Part shown: one piece after another, positions 17,396 through 26,506 of the stretch | How positions within the stretch are numbered: the stretch's first letter is position 1 | How the letters are laid out: each line of letters opens with the position of its first letter | DNA from: Paramixta manurensis | Lineage (GTDB): Bacteria > Pseudomonadota > Gammaproteobacteria > Enterobacterales > Enterobacteriaceae | DNA length: 64,000 bases | NCBI RefSeq assembly: GCF_013285385.1 | Contig: NZ_CP054212.1 | Span: 1,302,001 to 1,366,000 of the forward strand | Reading direction: 5' to 3' | Program-made: the position numbers and the translations under genes | The notes under the pieces: model-generated | Told to the model about the DNA's origin: nothing | What the model saw: the letters and a program-made list of their open reading frames with translations, nothing else | The model's database searches: none

Positions 17396-19912
17396 TTAAC
17401 CGTTTTCCGGCGGTTGATAACGTAGCAGGCGGTTGGCGTTACTGACCACGGTAATCGATGAAAGCGCCATCGCGGCACCAGCGACCACCGGGCTCAGTAG
17501 CGTACCGGTTAAGGGATATAACACGCCTGCCGCAATGGGAATACCCAGCGAGTTATACACAAATGCGCCCAACAGATTTTGTTTCATATTGCGTAGCGTG
17601 GCTTTAGCAATTGACAGCGCGTCGGCAACTGCAGTGAGGTCGTGACGCATCAGCGTGATGGCCGCCGTCTCAATCGCCACGTCACTACCGCTTCCCAGTG
17701 CGATACCCACATCAGCCTGCGCTAATGCTGGCGCATCGTTAATGCCATCACCAATCATTGCTACCTGCTGCCCCTGTTGTTGCAACTGCTTAATCGCTTG
17801 CGCTTTTCCTTCCGGCAAGACGCCAGCAATCACTTCATCCAGACCGGCTTCCTGTGCGATGGCGCGTGCCGTCACTTCATTATCGCCGGTCAGCATCAGT
17901 AAACGGTACCCAAGATTGTGCAGGCGTTTTAGCGCCGAAACGCTTTCCTGACGCAGCGGATCGCGAATCGCGAACAGCGCCGCCAACTGCCCGTCTGCCG
18001 CCAGCAGAACCGGCGTCGCGCCATGCTGCGCCATACGCATTATCGTCTCGTCGGCGGCCCGGACATCAATTTGATGTTGCTCCATCAGTGCACGGTTACC
18101 CAGCAATAGCGGAATCGCATCAATCGTGCCGCTGACACCATAGCCACTGAGCGTGCGGAATTGTTCAGTTTCCGGGAGCCGGTGGTTTGATGCATACGCA
18201 ACGATTGCCTGGGCCAGCGGGTGGTTCGATCCCTGTTCTAACGCGGCAGCCTGCGCGACCGCCCGGGCCGCTTCATAATTGCCGAAAGTGACCACCTCGG
18301 TGACCTGAGGTTTACCTTCGGTAAGCGTGCCGGTTTTATCGAACACCAAAGTAGTGAGTGAACTGGCGCGTTGTAACGCATCGGCATCGCGCACCAGTAC
18401 GCCGAACTCTGCCGCACGCCCCACGCCGGCAATGATTGACATCGGCGTCGCGAGGCCAAGTGCGCAAGGGCAGGCGATAATCAGCACCGTCGTGGCGATC
18501 ACTAATGTATAGACACTGTGTGGCTGCGGGCCGACCAGGTACCAGATAGCGGCGCTGATCAGCGCGATAGCCACCACGGCGGGAACAAATACCGCTGAGA
18601 TGCGATCGGCGAGCTGGCCGATTTCTGGTTTACTGCTTTGTGCCTGACGCACCATCTGAATAATGCGCGACAGCGTGGTGTGCTTGCCAATCGCGCTGGC
18701 GGTAAACAGCACGCTGCCGTCTTGTACTTGAGTGCCCGCATGAAGCGTATCACCCACGGCTTTTTGCTGCGGAAGGGGTTCGCCGGTCAGCATCGCTTCG
18801 TCCAGCCACGCTTCGCCGCGGGTGATCTCCCCATCGACCGGTACGCGATCGCCGGTCACCAGACGCAGCGTCATCCCTTTCTGTACTTCGCTTAATGGCC
18901 GCGTTTCTTCACCGTGCGCGGTGACGACGCGAGCGGTAGCTGGCGTAAGATCCAGCAGGCGTTCCAGCGCTTTTGATGAACGTTGACGCGCACGTTGCTC
19001 CAGCGCATGACCCAGGTTAATCAAACCGATAATCATCGCACTGGCTTCATAGTAGAGATGGCGTGCGGCCAGCGGGAAAAAATCAGGCCACAGATTTACG
19101 CTAATCGAATAGAGCCAGGCGGCAGCGGTGCCGAGGGCCACCAACGTATCCATGGTGGCAGCGCCGTTACGTAAACTACGCCAGGCGCTGCGATAAAAAT
19201 GACCACCGGCAATCACCATTACCGCCAGCGTCAGAATGCCGACCACCAGCCAGCCGCTGCGATTGCTGGCGGTGAGCATCATATTGTCGCCAAATAGCCC
19301 ATAAATCATCAGCGGGATGCCGAGCAACAAGGCGAGGGCGGATTGCCAGCTAAAGCGCCGCATCGCCTGACGCGCGCTTTGTTGCTGTTTTTCTCGCCGT
19401 TCGCTTTCGTCGCCAATCACCTCGGCGCCATATCCGGCTTTTTCCACCGCGGCGACCAGTAACGCTGGCGCTGCCTGGCCGAGCACCAGCGCGCTGCGTT
19501 CGGCTAAATTAACCCGCGCCTGCTGTACGCCATCGACCTGTTTCAGTGCCTTTTCGACCCGGCTGACACAACTGGCGCAACTCATGCCCTCAATCAGCAG
19601 TTGATAACTTTCATCCGCCGTATTCGCCGGAAGCTGTGAAAAATCCGCTGTCAGCGCTTCCGGCTGAGGTTCTGTGGCTGTCAGCGGTTCAGGCTTTGGG
19701 AGCGTATCATCCTGGCTGGCGCTGGCGTGGTAGCCCGCTTGCTCAACCGTGTCGATTAGCGCCTGAGTCGAAGCGGCGCCAGTAATACGCGCTTCTTTGA
19801 GAGAAACGTCGGCGTGTTCAACATCATTACGCTGCTCCAGCGCCTCTTTCACTCGTTTGACGCAGTGACCACAAGAAAGGCCATCCAGCGTTAATAGCGT
19901 GGTTTGTGACAT
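17396..19912 (-). CDS. copA: Copper-exporting P1B-type ATPase CopA
   Basis: 838 aa (E. coli CopA 834), an inner-membrane Cu(I) exporter. Two N-terminal heavy-metal-binding domains carry GLSCGHC (residues ~11-17) and GMSCASC (~108-114). The transmembrane CPC motif (ACPCALGLATP), phosphorylation site DKTGTLTEG and hinge GDGINDAPALA follow. A CueR-type promoter lies upstream. Codons 71-73 (CTC CCA AAG) contain a slippery heptamer that should divert part of the ribosomes into a -1 frame and a stop, releasing a 74-aa single-domain chaperone; see the separate entries. Confidence 0.97.
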   Translation of the reverse strand: MSQTTLLTLDGLSCGHCVKRVKEALEQRNDVEHADVSLKEARITGAASTQALIDTVEQAGYHASASQDDTLPKPEPLTATEPQPEALTADFSQLPANTADESYQLLIEGMSCASCVSRVEKALKQVDGVQQARVNLAERSALVLGQAAPALLVAAVEKAGYGAEVIGDESERREKQQQSARQAMRRFSWQSALALLLGIPLMIYGLFGDNMMLTASNRSGWLVVGILTLAVMVIAGGHFYRSAWRSLRNGAATMDTLVALGTAAAWLYSISVNLWPDFFPLAARHLYYEASAMIIGLINLGHALEQRARQRSSKALERLLDLTPATARVVTAHGEETRPLSEVQKGMTLRLVTGDRVPVDGEITRGEAWLDEAMLTGEPLPQQKAVGDTLHAGTQVQDGSVLFTASAIGKHTTLSRIIQMVRQAQSSKPEIGQLADRISAVFVPAVVAIALISAAIWYLVGPQPHSVYTLVIATTVLIIACPCALGLATPMSIIAGVGRAAEFGVLVRDADALQRASSLTTLVFDKTGTLTEGKPQVTEVVTFGNYEAARAVAQAAALEQGSNHPLAQAIVAYASNHRLPETEQFRTLSGYGVSGTIDAIPLLLGNRALMEQHQIDVRAADETIMRMAQHGATPVLLAADGQLAALFAIRDPLRQESVSALKRLHNLGYRLLMLTGDNEVTARAIAQEAGLDEVIAGVLPEGKAQAIKQLQQQGQQVAMIGDGINDAPALAQADVGIALGSGSDVAIETAAITLMRHDLTAVADALSIAKATLRNMKQNLLGAFVYNSLGIPIAAGVLYPLTGTLLSPVVAGAAMALSSITVVSNANRLLRYQPPENG
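19626..19700 (-). promoter_or_regulatory. Programmed -1 frameshift site in copA (CopA(Z) production)
   Basis: On the minus strand the heptamer CCCAAAG occupies 19700-19694, in phase as C CCA AAG with Lys73 as the last zero-frame codon. In the -1 frame GCC is followed at once by TGA (19691-19689), giving a 74-aa product with one GLSCGHC metal-binding domain. Six bases after the heptamer, CCGCTGACAGC (19687-19677) can pair with GCTGACAGCGG (19655-19645), with one A-A mismatch. The latter lies in the loop of a 9-bp hairpin GCCGGAAGC/GCTTCCGGC (19664-19656 with 19634-19626), forming an H-type pseudoknot. E. coli copA uses the same heptamer to make the chaperone CopA(Z). Confidence 0.8.
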
Positions 19913-19956
19913 AACATATCCTCCAGACTACCCAATAACATTTCCGATTGAGCATG

Positions 19957-19987
19957 AGGTTAAACCTTCCAGCAAGGGCAAGGTCAA
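19957..19987 (-). promoter_or_regulatory. CueR-controlled copA promoter
   Basis: On the minus strand -35 TTGACC (19987-19982), a 19-bp spacer and -10 TAACCT (19962-19957) match the long-spacer MerR-type promoter of E. coli copA. The spacer carries the dyad ACCTTGC...GGAAGGT (19984-19964) bound by CueR. It lies ~45-75 bp upstream of the copA ATG. Confidence 0.88.
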
Positions 19988-20094
19988 GCGATTAAAACGG
20001 CAAACGAAGCCGGACGGTAAACCGGGGAGAGGCCAACGCGAAGTGCGCTGGAAAAGAAGGAAACCCGTGCCAACACGCACGGGTTTGATACAGA

Positions 20095-22875
20095 TTAGCG
20101 TCGTGCGTGCGCTGCCGCGCGGCGGCCGGCAAGCGTACCGAAGATAATAATATCGGCTACGGCATTACCGCCGATACGGTTTGCGCCATGAATACCCCCC
20201 ACCACTTCACCGGCAGCCCAGACGCCATCAATGACCTGCTTATGGCTATCCAGCACGGCGGTATCAGTATTGATGGTGACGCCGCCCATGGTGTGATGCA
20301 CGCCAGGCGCGATACGAATCGCGTAGAATGGCCCATGATTTAACGGATGGCGCAACGCCGTCGCGCGCCCGAAATCATCGTCATGCTGCTGTTCGACAAA
20401 CTGGTTATAACGCGCCAGCGTCTGCTGCAGGGCATCCTGATCCATATTAATTTTTAAAGCCAGTTCATTCGGGAACGGCGCGCTGACGACAAATCCGCGC
20501 CCGATATACTCATCGGCGGCTTTGTTATTCAGGCGCACTTGTTCGTCGAAAATAACCCAGGCGCTTTTTTCCGGCAGGGCAATAATTTCGGCGGACACTT
20601 TGTCACGCGTTTCCATCTCATTAAAGAAACGTTTTCCTTCCTGGCTCACCAAAATCGCGCCGCCGCCGCGAATTGACTCAGAAATCAGGTACGAGGTGGT
20701 TTGCTCAACGGTTGGGTGAATCTGAATTTCCCCCATATCGACCGTATCAGCCCCCAGTTTCTGTAGCATGGCGATCCCGCTCCCGGTCGCGCCTTTGTGG
20801 TTAGTGGTCACAAAGCCATCCAGTTCCGGGCGGTATTTCACCACCATTTCGCGGTTGGCACTAAAGCCGCCGGTCGCGACGATGACGCTTTTTGCGTTCA
20901 GGATGCGACTATCGTTATATTCATCAACCACTTTTACGCCGGTAACGGTGTCATTCTCAAACAATATCTCCGCGACGGAGGTTTCGAGTAGGACATCGAT
21001 ATTGCGCTTGTTGACGTTTTTCACCAGCCCGCTAATTAAAAAGCCGCCGACCGCAGAACGGTCAGCCGGACGGTGAGTACGGTCAATGCTCATACCGCCG
21101 GTAATGGTGATGTCATTCAGTTCAATTTCGTGGCTGGCGAGCCATTCAATGGCTTCCGGCGCTAATTCGACAAACTCTCTGAGCAGTATCGGGTTATTTT
21201 TAAATTTACCGCCTTTCAGGGTTTCTTCATAAAACAACTCTTTACTGTCTTCGATCCCTTTCAGTTTTTGGAAGCGGGTTTCCGCCGCATTCATTCCGAC
21301 CGACGCTTTAATGGTATTGCCGCCGATGGTAGGCATTTTCTCAATAATGACCACATGTGCGCCTTCGTCACAGGCCTGGATCGCCGCCGCTAAACCGGCG
21401 CCGCCGCTGCCGATGACCACCACATCGTAGTTTTGCGGCGCATTGGGGTTACCGCCTTCGTCAATCACATGCTCTTTACTGGAGGTTGCCAACGCGCGGG
21501 ACACCGCTTTTTTAAGCGCTTCACTCTGCGTGGTTGCACCGGTAATCGCATCAACGTGCGGGCTGTTTGCCACCAGTATGCGTGTGCGGAGATTTTCAAA
21601 GGTGGTGGTAAAGTCAACATCAAGCGTGTCGTCTTTGACCAGCGAAATGTCGGTGATACGGTCAGTATCTAAGGTGACGTTGATTTTTAATTTAAGCGCT
21701 TCGGCCTCAACTTTTTCCTGATAGACACCGGCCTTATATTTCCGCCCGGAGACGCTCACATCGCGGATCATGGCGTCGACTAATGAGAAGCGCCACAAGG
21801 GTTCCGGAATAATCAGCGCCTCACGTTGGGTGCTATCAATATACAGTTCAAGCTGCTCATTGTTGATAATGCGGTCGGCCCAATCCGGATAGGCAATACA
21901 GGCTTTACCTACTGCCACCAAATCATAGCCATGGTCGAGAGCGCTTTCTGCATCGGTTTTATTGATCACGCCACCGACGCCAATCACCGGCACTTTTGCC
22001 AGTGTTTCAGAGCGCAGGGTGCGGTATTTTTCAATTAACGGCGTTGGATCGCTGGTGTCAACAATCGAGGGGCGCAGTAGTTGCCCTACGGAGAAATGCA
22101 CGTAATCCAGCCCGCGGGCCGCCAGTTTTTCCAGCAAATACAGGGTATCGTCGAAGCGAATTCCCGGCACTTCAATCTCTTCCGGAGAGAAACGATAACC
22201 GATAATGAACCCGTCATGGGCAAAACGGTCTGCCATTTTATGGGTAATTTCCAGCACTTCCAGCGGGAAGCGTGCGCGGTTGTCGCGGCTACCGCCCCAT
22301 TTATCATCGCGCTGGTTGGAGTTTGGCGAATAAAATTGCTGGATTAAATATGTATTAGCGCCGTGAATTTCAACGCCATCAAACCCGGCCTTGATAGCGC
22401 GGTTTACCGCATCGCCAAACTTGGTGATCATCACGTCGACTTCTTCCGCAGTTAACGCTTGCGGCGTTGTTGCGCCTTCACGCGGCGCGGCGATAGCGCT
22501 CGGCGCCACCGGCACTTTACCGCCAATCAGCTCCGGCTCCACCATGCGGCCGCCGTGGTAAATCTGTAAAATTGCCTTAGAGCCTTTAGATTTAATCGCA
22601 TCGGCAATTCTGGTCAGTCCTGGGATTTTGTTATCACTGTCAATCGCGATGGCGCCCGGAAAAGCCGGACCTTTGGTATCAATAAAACAGCATTCGACGA
22701 TCACAGCGCCGATGCTACCCGCACGGGCACGATAATATTCCACTAATTCACTGGTCACGGTGCCATCATAAAAACCGGTACAGGTGGTCATTGGCGCCAT
22801 TATCAAGCGATTTTTTAGAACGGCACCATTAGGAAGAGTGAGCGGGCGTAGGATGGGGGTGATAGCATTATTCAT
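20095..22875 (-). CDS. Three-domain NADH:fumarate reductase-like flavoprotein
   Basis: 926 aa. Residues ~1-355 are an Old Yellow Enzyme/NADH:flavin oxidoreductase domain (IMAPMTTC, GFDGVEIHGANTYLIQQFYSP). An FMN_bind domain follows with the flavinylation motif DAITGATT near residues 440-447, where ApbE would attach FMN to Thr. Residues ~460-926 are a flavocytochrome-c-type FAD domain (VVIGSGGAGLAAAIQACDEGAHVVIIEK; HHTMGGVTIN). No signal peptide is seen, so it should be cytoplasmic. The same layout is known from the soluble NADH:fumarate oxidoreductase of Klebsiella pneumoniae. The ATG at 22875 follows GGAG; a TTG five codons upstream is less likely. It is divergent from a dicarboxylate transporter. 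Confidence 0.85.
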   Translation of the reverse strand: MNNAITPILRPLTLPNGAVLKNRLIMAPMTTCTGFYDGTVTSELVEYYRARAGSIGAVIVECCFIDTKGPAFPGAIAIDSDNKIPGLTRIADAIKSKGSKAILQIYHGGRMVEPELIGGKVPVAPSAIAAPREGATTPQALTAEEVDVMITKFGDAVNRAIKAGFDGVEIHGANTYLIQQFYSPNSNQRDDKWGGSRDNRARFPLEVLEITHKMADRFAHDGFIIGYRFSPEEIEVPGIRFDDTLYLLEKLAARGLDYVHFSVGQLLRPSIVDTSDPTPLIEKYRTLRSETLAKVPVIGVGGVINKTDAESALDHGYDLVAVGKACIAYPDWADRIINNEQLELYIDSTQREALIIPEPLWRFSLVDAMIRDVSVSGRKYKAGVYQEKVEAEALKLKINVTLDTDRITDISLVKDDTLDVDFTTTFENLRTRILVANSPHVDAITGATTQSEALKKAVSRALATSSKEHVIDEGGNPNAPQNYDVVVIGSGGAGLAAAIQACDEGAHVVIIEKMPTIGGNTIKASVGMNAAETRFQKLKGIEDSKELFYEETLKGGKFKNNPILLREFVELAPEAIEWLASHEIELNDITITGGMSIDRTHRPADRSAVGGFLISGLVKNVNKRNIDVLLETSVAEILFENDTVTGVKVVDEYNDSRILNAKSVIVATGGFSANREMVVKYRPELDGFVTTNHKGATGSGIAMLQKLGADTVDMGEIQIHPTVEQTTSYLISESIRGGGAILVSQEGKRFFNEMETRDKVSAEIIALPEKSAWVIFDEQVRLNNKAADEYIGRGFVVSAPFPNELALKINMDQDALQQTLARYNQFVEQQHDDDFGRATALRHPLNHGPFYAIRIAPGVHHTMGGVTINTDTAVLDSHKQVIDGVWAAGEVVGGIHGANRIGGNAVADIIIFGTLAGRRAAAHARR

Positions 22876-22931
22876 TATGACCAACTCCAAACTTTAAACG
22901 TCTTGTATTCTGTAGTGAGTACGTATTGTGT

Positions 22932-22948
22932 TCACTTGATTAAAGTGA
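22932..22948. promoter_or_regulatory. Palindrome TCACTT-n5-AAGTGA upstream of the flavoprotein gene
   Basis: Perfect 6-bp arms (22932-22937 and 22943-22948) flank GATTA, ~60 bp upstream of the flavoprotein start. It could be an operator for an unlinked regulator; which one is unknown. Confidence 0.45.
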
Positions 22949-23045
22949 GCCAGAATCGTGCACTACATTTTTTAGGTTATATAACAGGTGAATTTACTTA
23001 TTTGACTTTTGAATTGACGGGAGTTGTCAGGTTCAAACAGAAAGA

Positions 23046-23110
23046 TATTAAGGTTCCCATGAAAGCGTAGTCAAGACGCGGAAAAGATCAACTGTTACCA
23101 AACCTTAATA
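23046..23110. repeat. Widely spaced 10-bp inverted repeat
   Basis: TATTAAGGTT (23046-23055) recurs as the perfect inverse AACCTTAATA (23101-23110), 45 bp apart, in the divergent control region. It might be a looping operator pair or a large stem-loop. Confidence 0.45.
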
Positions 23111-23395
23111 CTTCCTGTATGAATAAAGTGTTGCGTAGTGTTGGTAATTAGTCTTGTTATTTGTGTGGTTATTATTGTGTTTTTTTTCTTATTTTTTTAT
23201 TAAGCCGGCAAAAATTCAACAATCGGATAAGTTGTATTATATTCACTTTACTGAGAAAGACGTTATTAATGAATAGGGATAAAATAGAAGAATCATTTCA
23301 AATGCGACATTTAACACGCAATAGAAACTGCAGTAGAAAAAGTGTGGTGGTCCAGGATAGTAAACACATTCTTAAATAACCTGTAGACAAATACT

Positions 23396-24907
23396 ATGAA
23401 TCAAAAATCAACCCTGAGTGAACCCGCCAATGCCGCACCCGCAGCGTCGGGAAAAAAGAACCGTCTGATATTGCTTTTTCTACCGGTACTGATCGCGGTG
23501 TTATTGCTGCTGGTGCCGGTTCCTGCTGGTCTGGAACCTCACGCCTGGCGCTTCTTTGCTATCTTTGTCGGGGTGATTGTCGGTTTGATTTTTGAACCGC
23601 TGCCCGGCGCGGTCATTGGTCTGACCGGCGTGGTGGCGATAGCGTTGTTCAGCCACTGGCTGCTGTTTAGTCCGGCCGAGTTAGCCGATCCCAAGTTTAA
23701 AGTCGCCACTGAGTCGTTTAAGTGGGCGGTCAGCGGGTTTGGCAACTCCACCGTCTGGCTAATCTTCGGCGCCTTTATGTTTGCCGCCGGTTACGATAAA
23801 ACCCAGTTCGGTCGCCGCCTGGCGCTGATTCTGGTGAAATATCTCGGGCGGCGCAGCCTGACGCTCGGCTATGCGATTACTTTTGCCGACCTGCTGCTGG
23901 CGCCGTTTACCCCGTCAAATACTGCCCGCAGCGGCGGCACCATCTACCCGATTATTGCCAACCTGCCGCCGTTATACGGCTCCAAACCGAATGACCCCAG
24001 CGCGCGTAAAATCGGCTCGTACCTGATGTGGGTGGCGATCACCGCCGCCTGTATTACCAGCTCAATGTTCCTCTCGGCGCTGGCACCAAACCTGCTGGCG
24101 CTGGCGCTGGTGAAAAGCATTGTCGGTTTTGATATTTCGTGGGGCATGTGGTTCCTCGCCTTCCTGCCGCTCGGCGTGCTGTTAATCCTCACCATGCCGC
24201 TGCTGGCCTACTGGTTCTATCCGCCGGAAGTGAAGGTTAACGATGAAGTGCCGCGCTGGGCCGCCAGTGAGCTGGAAAAACTCGGCAAGCTGTCGCGTAA
24301 TGAAATCCTGCTGCTGGTGTTCGTGTGCTGTGCGCTGCTGATGTGGATTTTTGCCACCGCGTGGATTGAACCGGCGATGGCGGCGCTGCTGGTGATTGTG
24401 CTGATGCTGTGGACCGGAGTGCTGAACTGGAACGACATTACCAGCAATAAACCGGCCTGGAACACCTTCGCCTGGTTCGCCACGCTGGTGGCGCTGGCGG
24501 ACGGGCTGGCACGGGTTGGCTTTATCGCCTGGCTGGGTAAGCAGGGGGGAATGCTGCTGCACGGTATTGACCCGCAGGTTGCGGCGGTGATGCTGCTGAT
24601 CGCCTTCTTCCTGTTGCACTATCTGTTTGCCAGTACCACCGCGCACACCACCGCGCTGTTGCCGGCGATGCTGACCGTTGCCGCCTCGATTCCGGGCATC
24701 AATATGCCGGTGTTCTGCCTGATGCTGAGCACCTCGCTGGGCGTGATGGGGATTATTACGCCTTACGGCACCGGCCCGAGCCCGATTTATTACGGCAGCG
24801 GCTACCTGCCAACCAAAGATTACTGGCGGTTAGGCACCATTTTCGGCGCCATCTTCCTCGCCGCGCTGATGCTGATTGGTTACCCGTGGATGGTGATGAT
24901 GTTCTGA
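23396..24907 (+). CDS. DASS-family dicarboxylate/tricarboxylate transporter (CitT/TtdT-like)
   Basis: 503 aa with about 12-14 hydrophobic segments. SNTARSGGTIYPII (residues ~181-194) and the C-terminal ITPYGTGPSPIYYGSGYLP are the substrate and sodium-site signatures of the divalent anion:sodium symporter family, resembling E. coli CitT and TtdT antiporters. Divergent pairing with a fumarate-reductase-like flavoprotein suggests uptake of a C4-dicarboxylate or related acid with succinate export during fermentation; the substrate cannot be read from sequence. The start at 23396 follows a weak ribosome-binding site. Confidence 0.85.
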   Translation: MNQKSTLSEPANAAPAASGKKNRLILLFLPVLIAVLLLLVPVPAGLEPHAWRFFAIFVGVIVGLIFEPLPGAVIGLTGVVAIALFSHWLLFSPAELADPKFKVATESFKWAVSGFGNSTVWLIFGAFMFAAGYDKTQFGRRLALILVKYLGRRSLTLGYAITFADLLLAPFTPSNTARSGGTIYPIIANLPPLYGSKPNDPSARKIGSYLMWVAITAACITSSMFLSALAPNLLALALVKSIVGFDISWGMWFLAFLPLGVLLILTMPLLAYWFYPPEVKVNDEVPRWAASELEKLGKLSRNEILLLVFVCCALLMWIFATAWIEPAMAALLVIVLMLWTGVLNWNDITSNKPAWNTFAWFATLVALADGLARVGFIAWLGKQGGMLLHGIDPQVAAVMLLIAFFLLHYLFASTTAHTTALLPAMLTVAASIPGINMPVFCLMLSTSLGVMGIITPYGTGPSPIYYGSGYLPTKDYWRLGTIFGAIFLAALMLIGYPWMVMMF

Positions 24908-24915
24908 TTGATCTA

Positions 24916-24934
24916 TGGCCGGGGTTTCCCCGGC
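24916..24934. terminator. Hairpin between convergent transporter and serine hydrolase genes
   Basis: GGCCGGGG-TTT-CCCCGGCC (about 24916-24934) forms a perfect 8-bp stem between two convergent 3' ends. It lacks a strong T-run but is GC-rich enough to act in both directions. Confidence 0.6.
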
Positions 24935-24944
24935 CAATTACCTA

Positions 24945-26261
24945 CTACTTACCTTGCAGCGTATTCGCAATCGCATTAAACATCAGCGATGCTTCCAACG
25001 GCTGAGCGCTAAATGAAGGCTCGGCCTGCGGCCAGGTTGACCATTGAACAATCACCAGATTTTCCTTCTGATTGACCACAATCATCTGCCCGTAGATACC
25101 TAGCGCCCATTGCGTGTCCGCGCTATTCAAACCGGTTTTCGGTGCCACATCGCCCGCATTTGCCGGAACGCTGTTATTCCACCATTCATAACCGTAAGAT
25201 CCATCCGGATGGGCCGCCGTCACCGAATCTTTCGCGGTATTCCAGCTACGTGCATCTTTAACCCAGTTATCCGGGAGCTGTTGTTTACCGTCAGGCAGCA
25301 CACCGTTATTCAGGATAAATAGGCCAAATTTCCCCCAATCCTCAAGAGTAGCGTTAAAACCGTGGGCGCCAACGTCATGTTGACCCTGTGCGTAGCTGTG
25401 CCACACACCATCGTGGGTCATTCCCCAGGGTTGCCAGATCTTATCCTGTAAATATTGTGCAATTGGCATACCGGTGGCTTTCTCAAGCGTATCGCCTAGC
25501 AGCCAGGCGCCGCCAGAAGAGTAAGACCAGGCGGTACCCGGTGCTGCGAGTGCTTTACGTTGCGGATTAATCACCAGTTTTTTCACGCAGTCATAAGTCG
25601 CATTGCCCGCTTCGCAGGCGGTTAACTGTGCAAAGTCTGATTTAGGATCTTTATAGTTTTCATCCCATTTCACGCCAGAGGTATGCTGAAGCAGTTGACG
25701 CACCGTAACCTGTTCCCAAGCCGTTCCACGCACATCAGGGTTATATTTCACAATTTTATCGTCCAGTGAGGCGATTTTACCTTCTTTAAGCGCAACGCCC
25801 ACCAGCGTGGAGACCACAGACTTACCAACCGAGCGCGAGGTCCATAACGTTTGTTTGGTATTGCCTGCGCCGTAATAATCCCAGGCGATCTTACCGTCTT
25901 TAATCACCATCATCCCGGTGACGCTATTACGTTTAATATAATCATTAAGGTTATATTGATGCCCGTGATAGTGATAAACCGCCTGCGCCAAACTATGAGG
26001 CGCACGTGCTAATGGCACCGGCGTACCGGCTTTGAAAACATCGCCAGCGTAGGAACGGTAATCATTACGGAATCCGACAACCCGATCATTTTGATCCCAG
26101 GTCAGCATGTTTTTGACATCCGGCAACGAGGCGTCCAACGGGGTCGGGCAGGCGCTGAGGCCCGGAACCTGGCAATCAGTAGTTGGGGTGGCCGCGCCAG
26201 CCTGGAGTGCGCTGCCCAGTAAAATGGCGAGTAAACAAAAACGGAGATGACGTTTTTCCAT
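24945..26261 (-). CDS. Periplasmic serine hydrolase, class C beta-lactamase fold
   Basis: 438 aa. A signal peptide (residues ~1-24, ending QAGA) is followed by a beta-lactamase-family domain with the S-x-x-K active site in WTSRSVGKSVVSTLVG (~residue 150) and the Tyr-containing motif in AWSYSSGGAWLLGD. Family members include 6-aminohexanoate-dimer hydrolases, esterases and DD-peptidases; the YSYSS motif in place of the classical Y-x-N argues against a true AmpC enzyme. The substrate is unknown. It lies between the DASS transporter and cueR with no evident operon partner. Confidence 0.75.
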   Translation of the reverse strand: MEKRHLRFCLLAILLGSALQAGAATPTTDCQVPGLSACPTPLDASLPDVKNMLTWDQNDRVVGFRNDYRSYAGDVFKAGTPVPLARAPHSLAQAVYHYHGHQYNLNDYIKRNSVTGMMVIKDGKIAWDYYGAGNTKQTLWTSRSVGKSVVSTLVGVALKEGKIASLDDKIVKYNPDVRGTAWEQVTVRQLLQHTSGVKWDENYKDPKSDFAQLTACEAGNATYDCVKKLVINPQRKALAAPGTAWSYSSGGAWLLGDTLEKATGMPIAQYLQDKIWQPWGMTHDGVWHSYAQGQHDVGAHGFNATLEDWGKFGLFILNNGVLPDGKQQLPDNWVKDARSWNTAKDSVTAAHPDGSYGYEWWNNSVPANAGDVAPKTGLNSADTQWALGIYGQMIVVNQKENLVIVQWSTWPQAEPSFSAQPLEASLMFNAIANTLQGK

Positions 26262-26506
26262 GATGTGGTCCTTTATTACATGGCTGAATGAAGAGAACGT
26301 AGCAACGATTTACGTTCCTTTCGTTAAGAGGCGCTCAGTATAAGAAGCAACAGGAAAACCGAAGAGTCAGTGAGCGGGGGGGAATCCCCCGCAAGCATGA
26401 ATATTTATTGGTCAGACGGCGCATTTTGGATAAAGCGCGCATCGGCAATGCGCGTTAAGGTTGTATGATTAACGAATTCCGTAACCAGTAAAAATCGGAG
26501 GGGCCG

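Larger units (their letters stand above)
22876..23395. other. Long divergent intergenic region (flavoprotein/DASS transporter)
   Basis: A 520-bp AT-rich region without a credible gene separates the two divergent genes. A 72-codon frame at 23161-23379 has no recognisable family and poor codon content. Two inverted repeats are visible (next entries); I could not assign promoters with confidence. Confidence 0.6.

Noticed and set aside
23161..23379. 72-codon frame before the DASS transporter
   Set aside because: AT-rich control region, no recognisable motif and no good ribosome-binding site; treated as chance.
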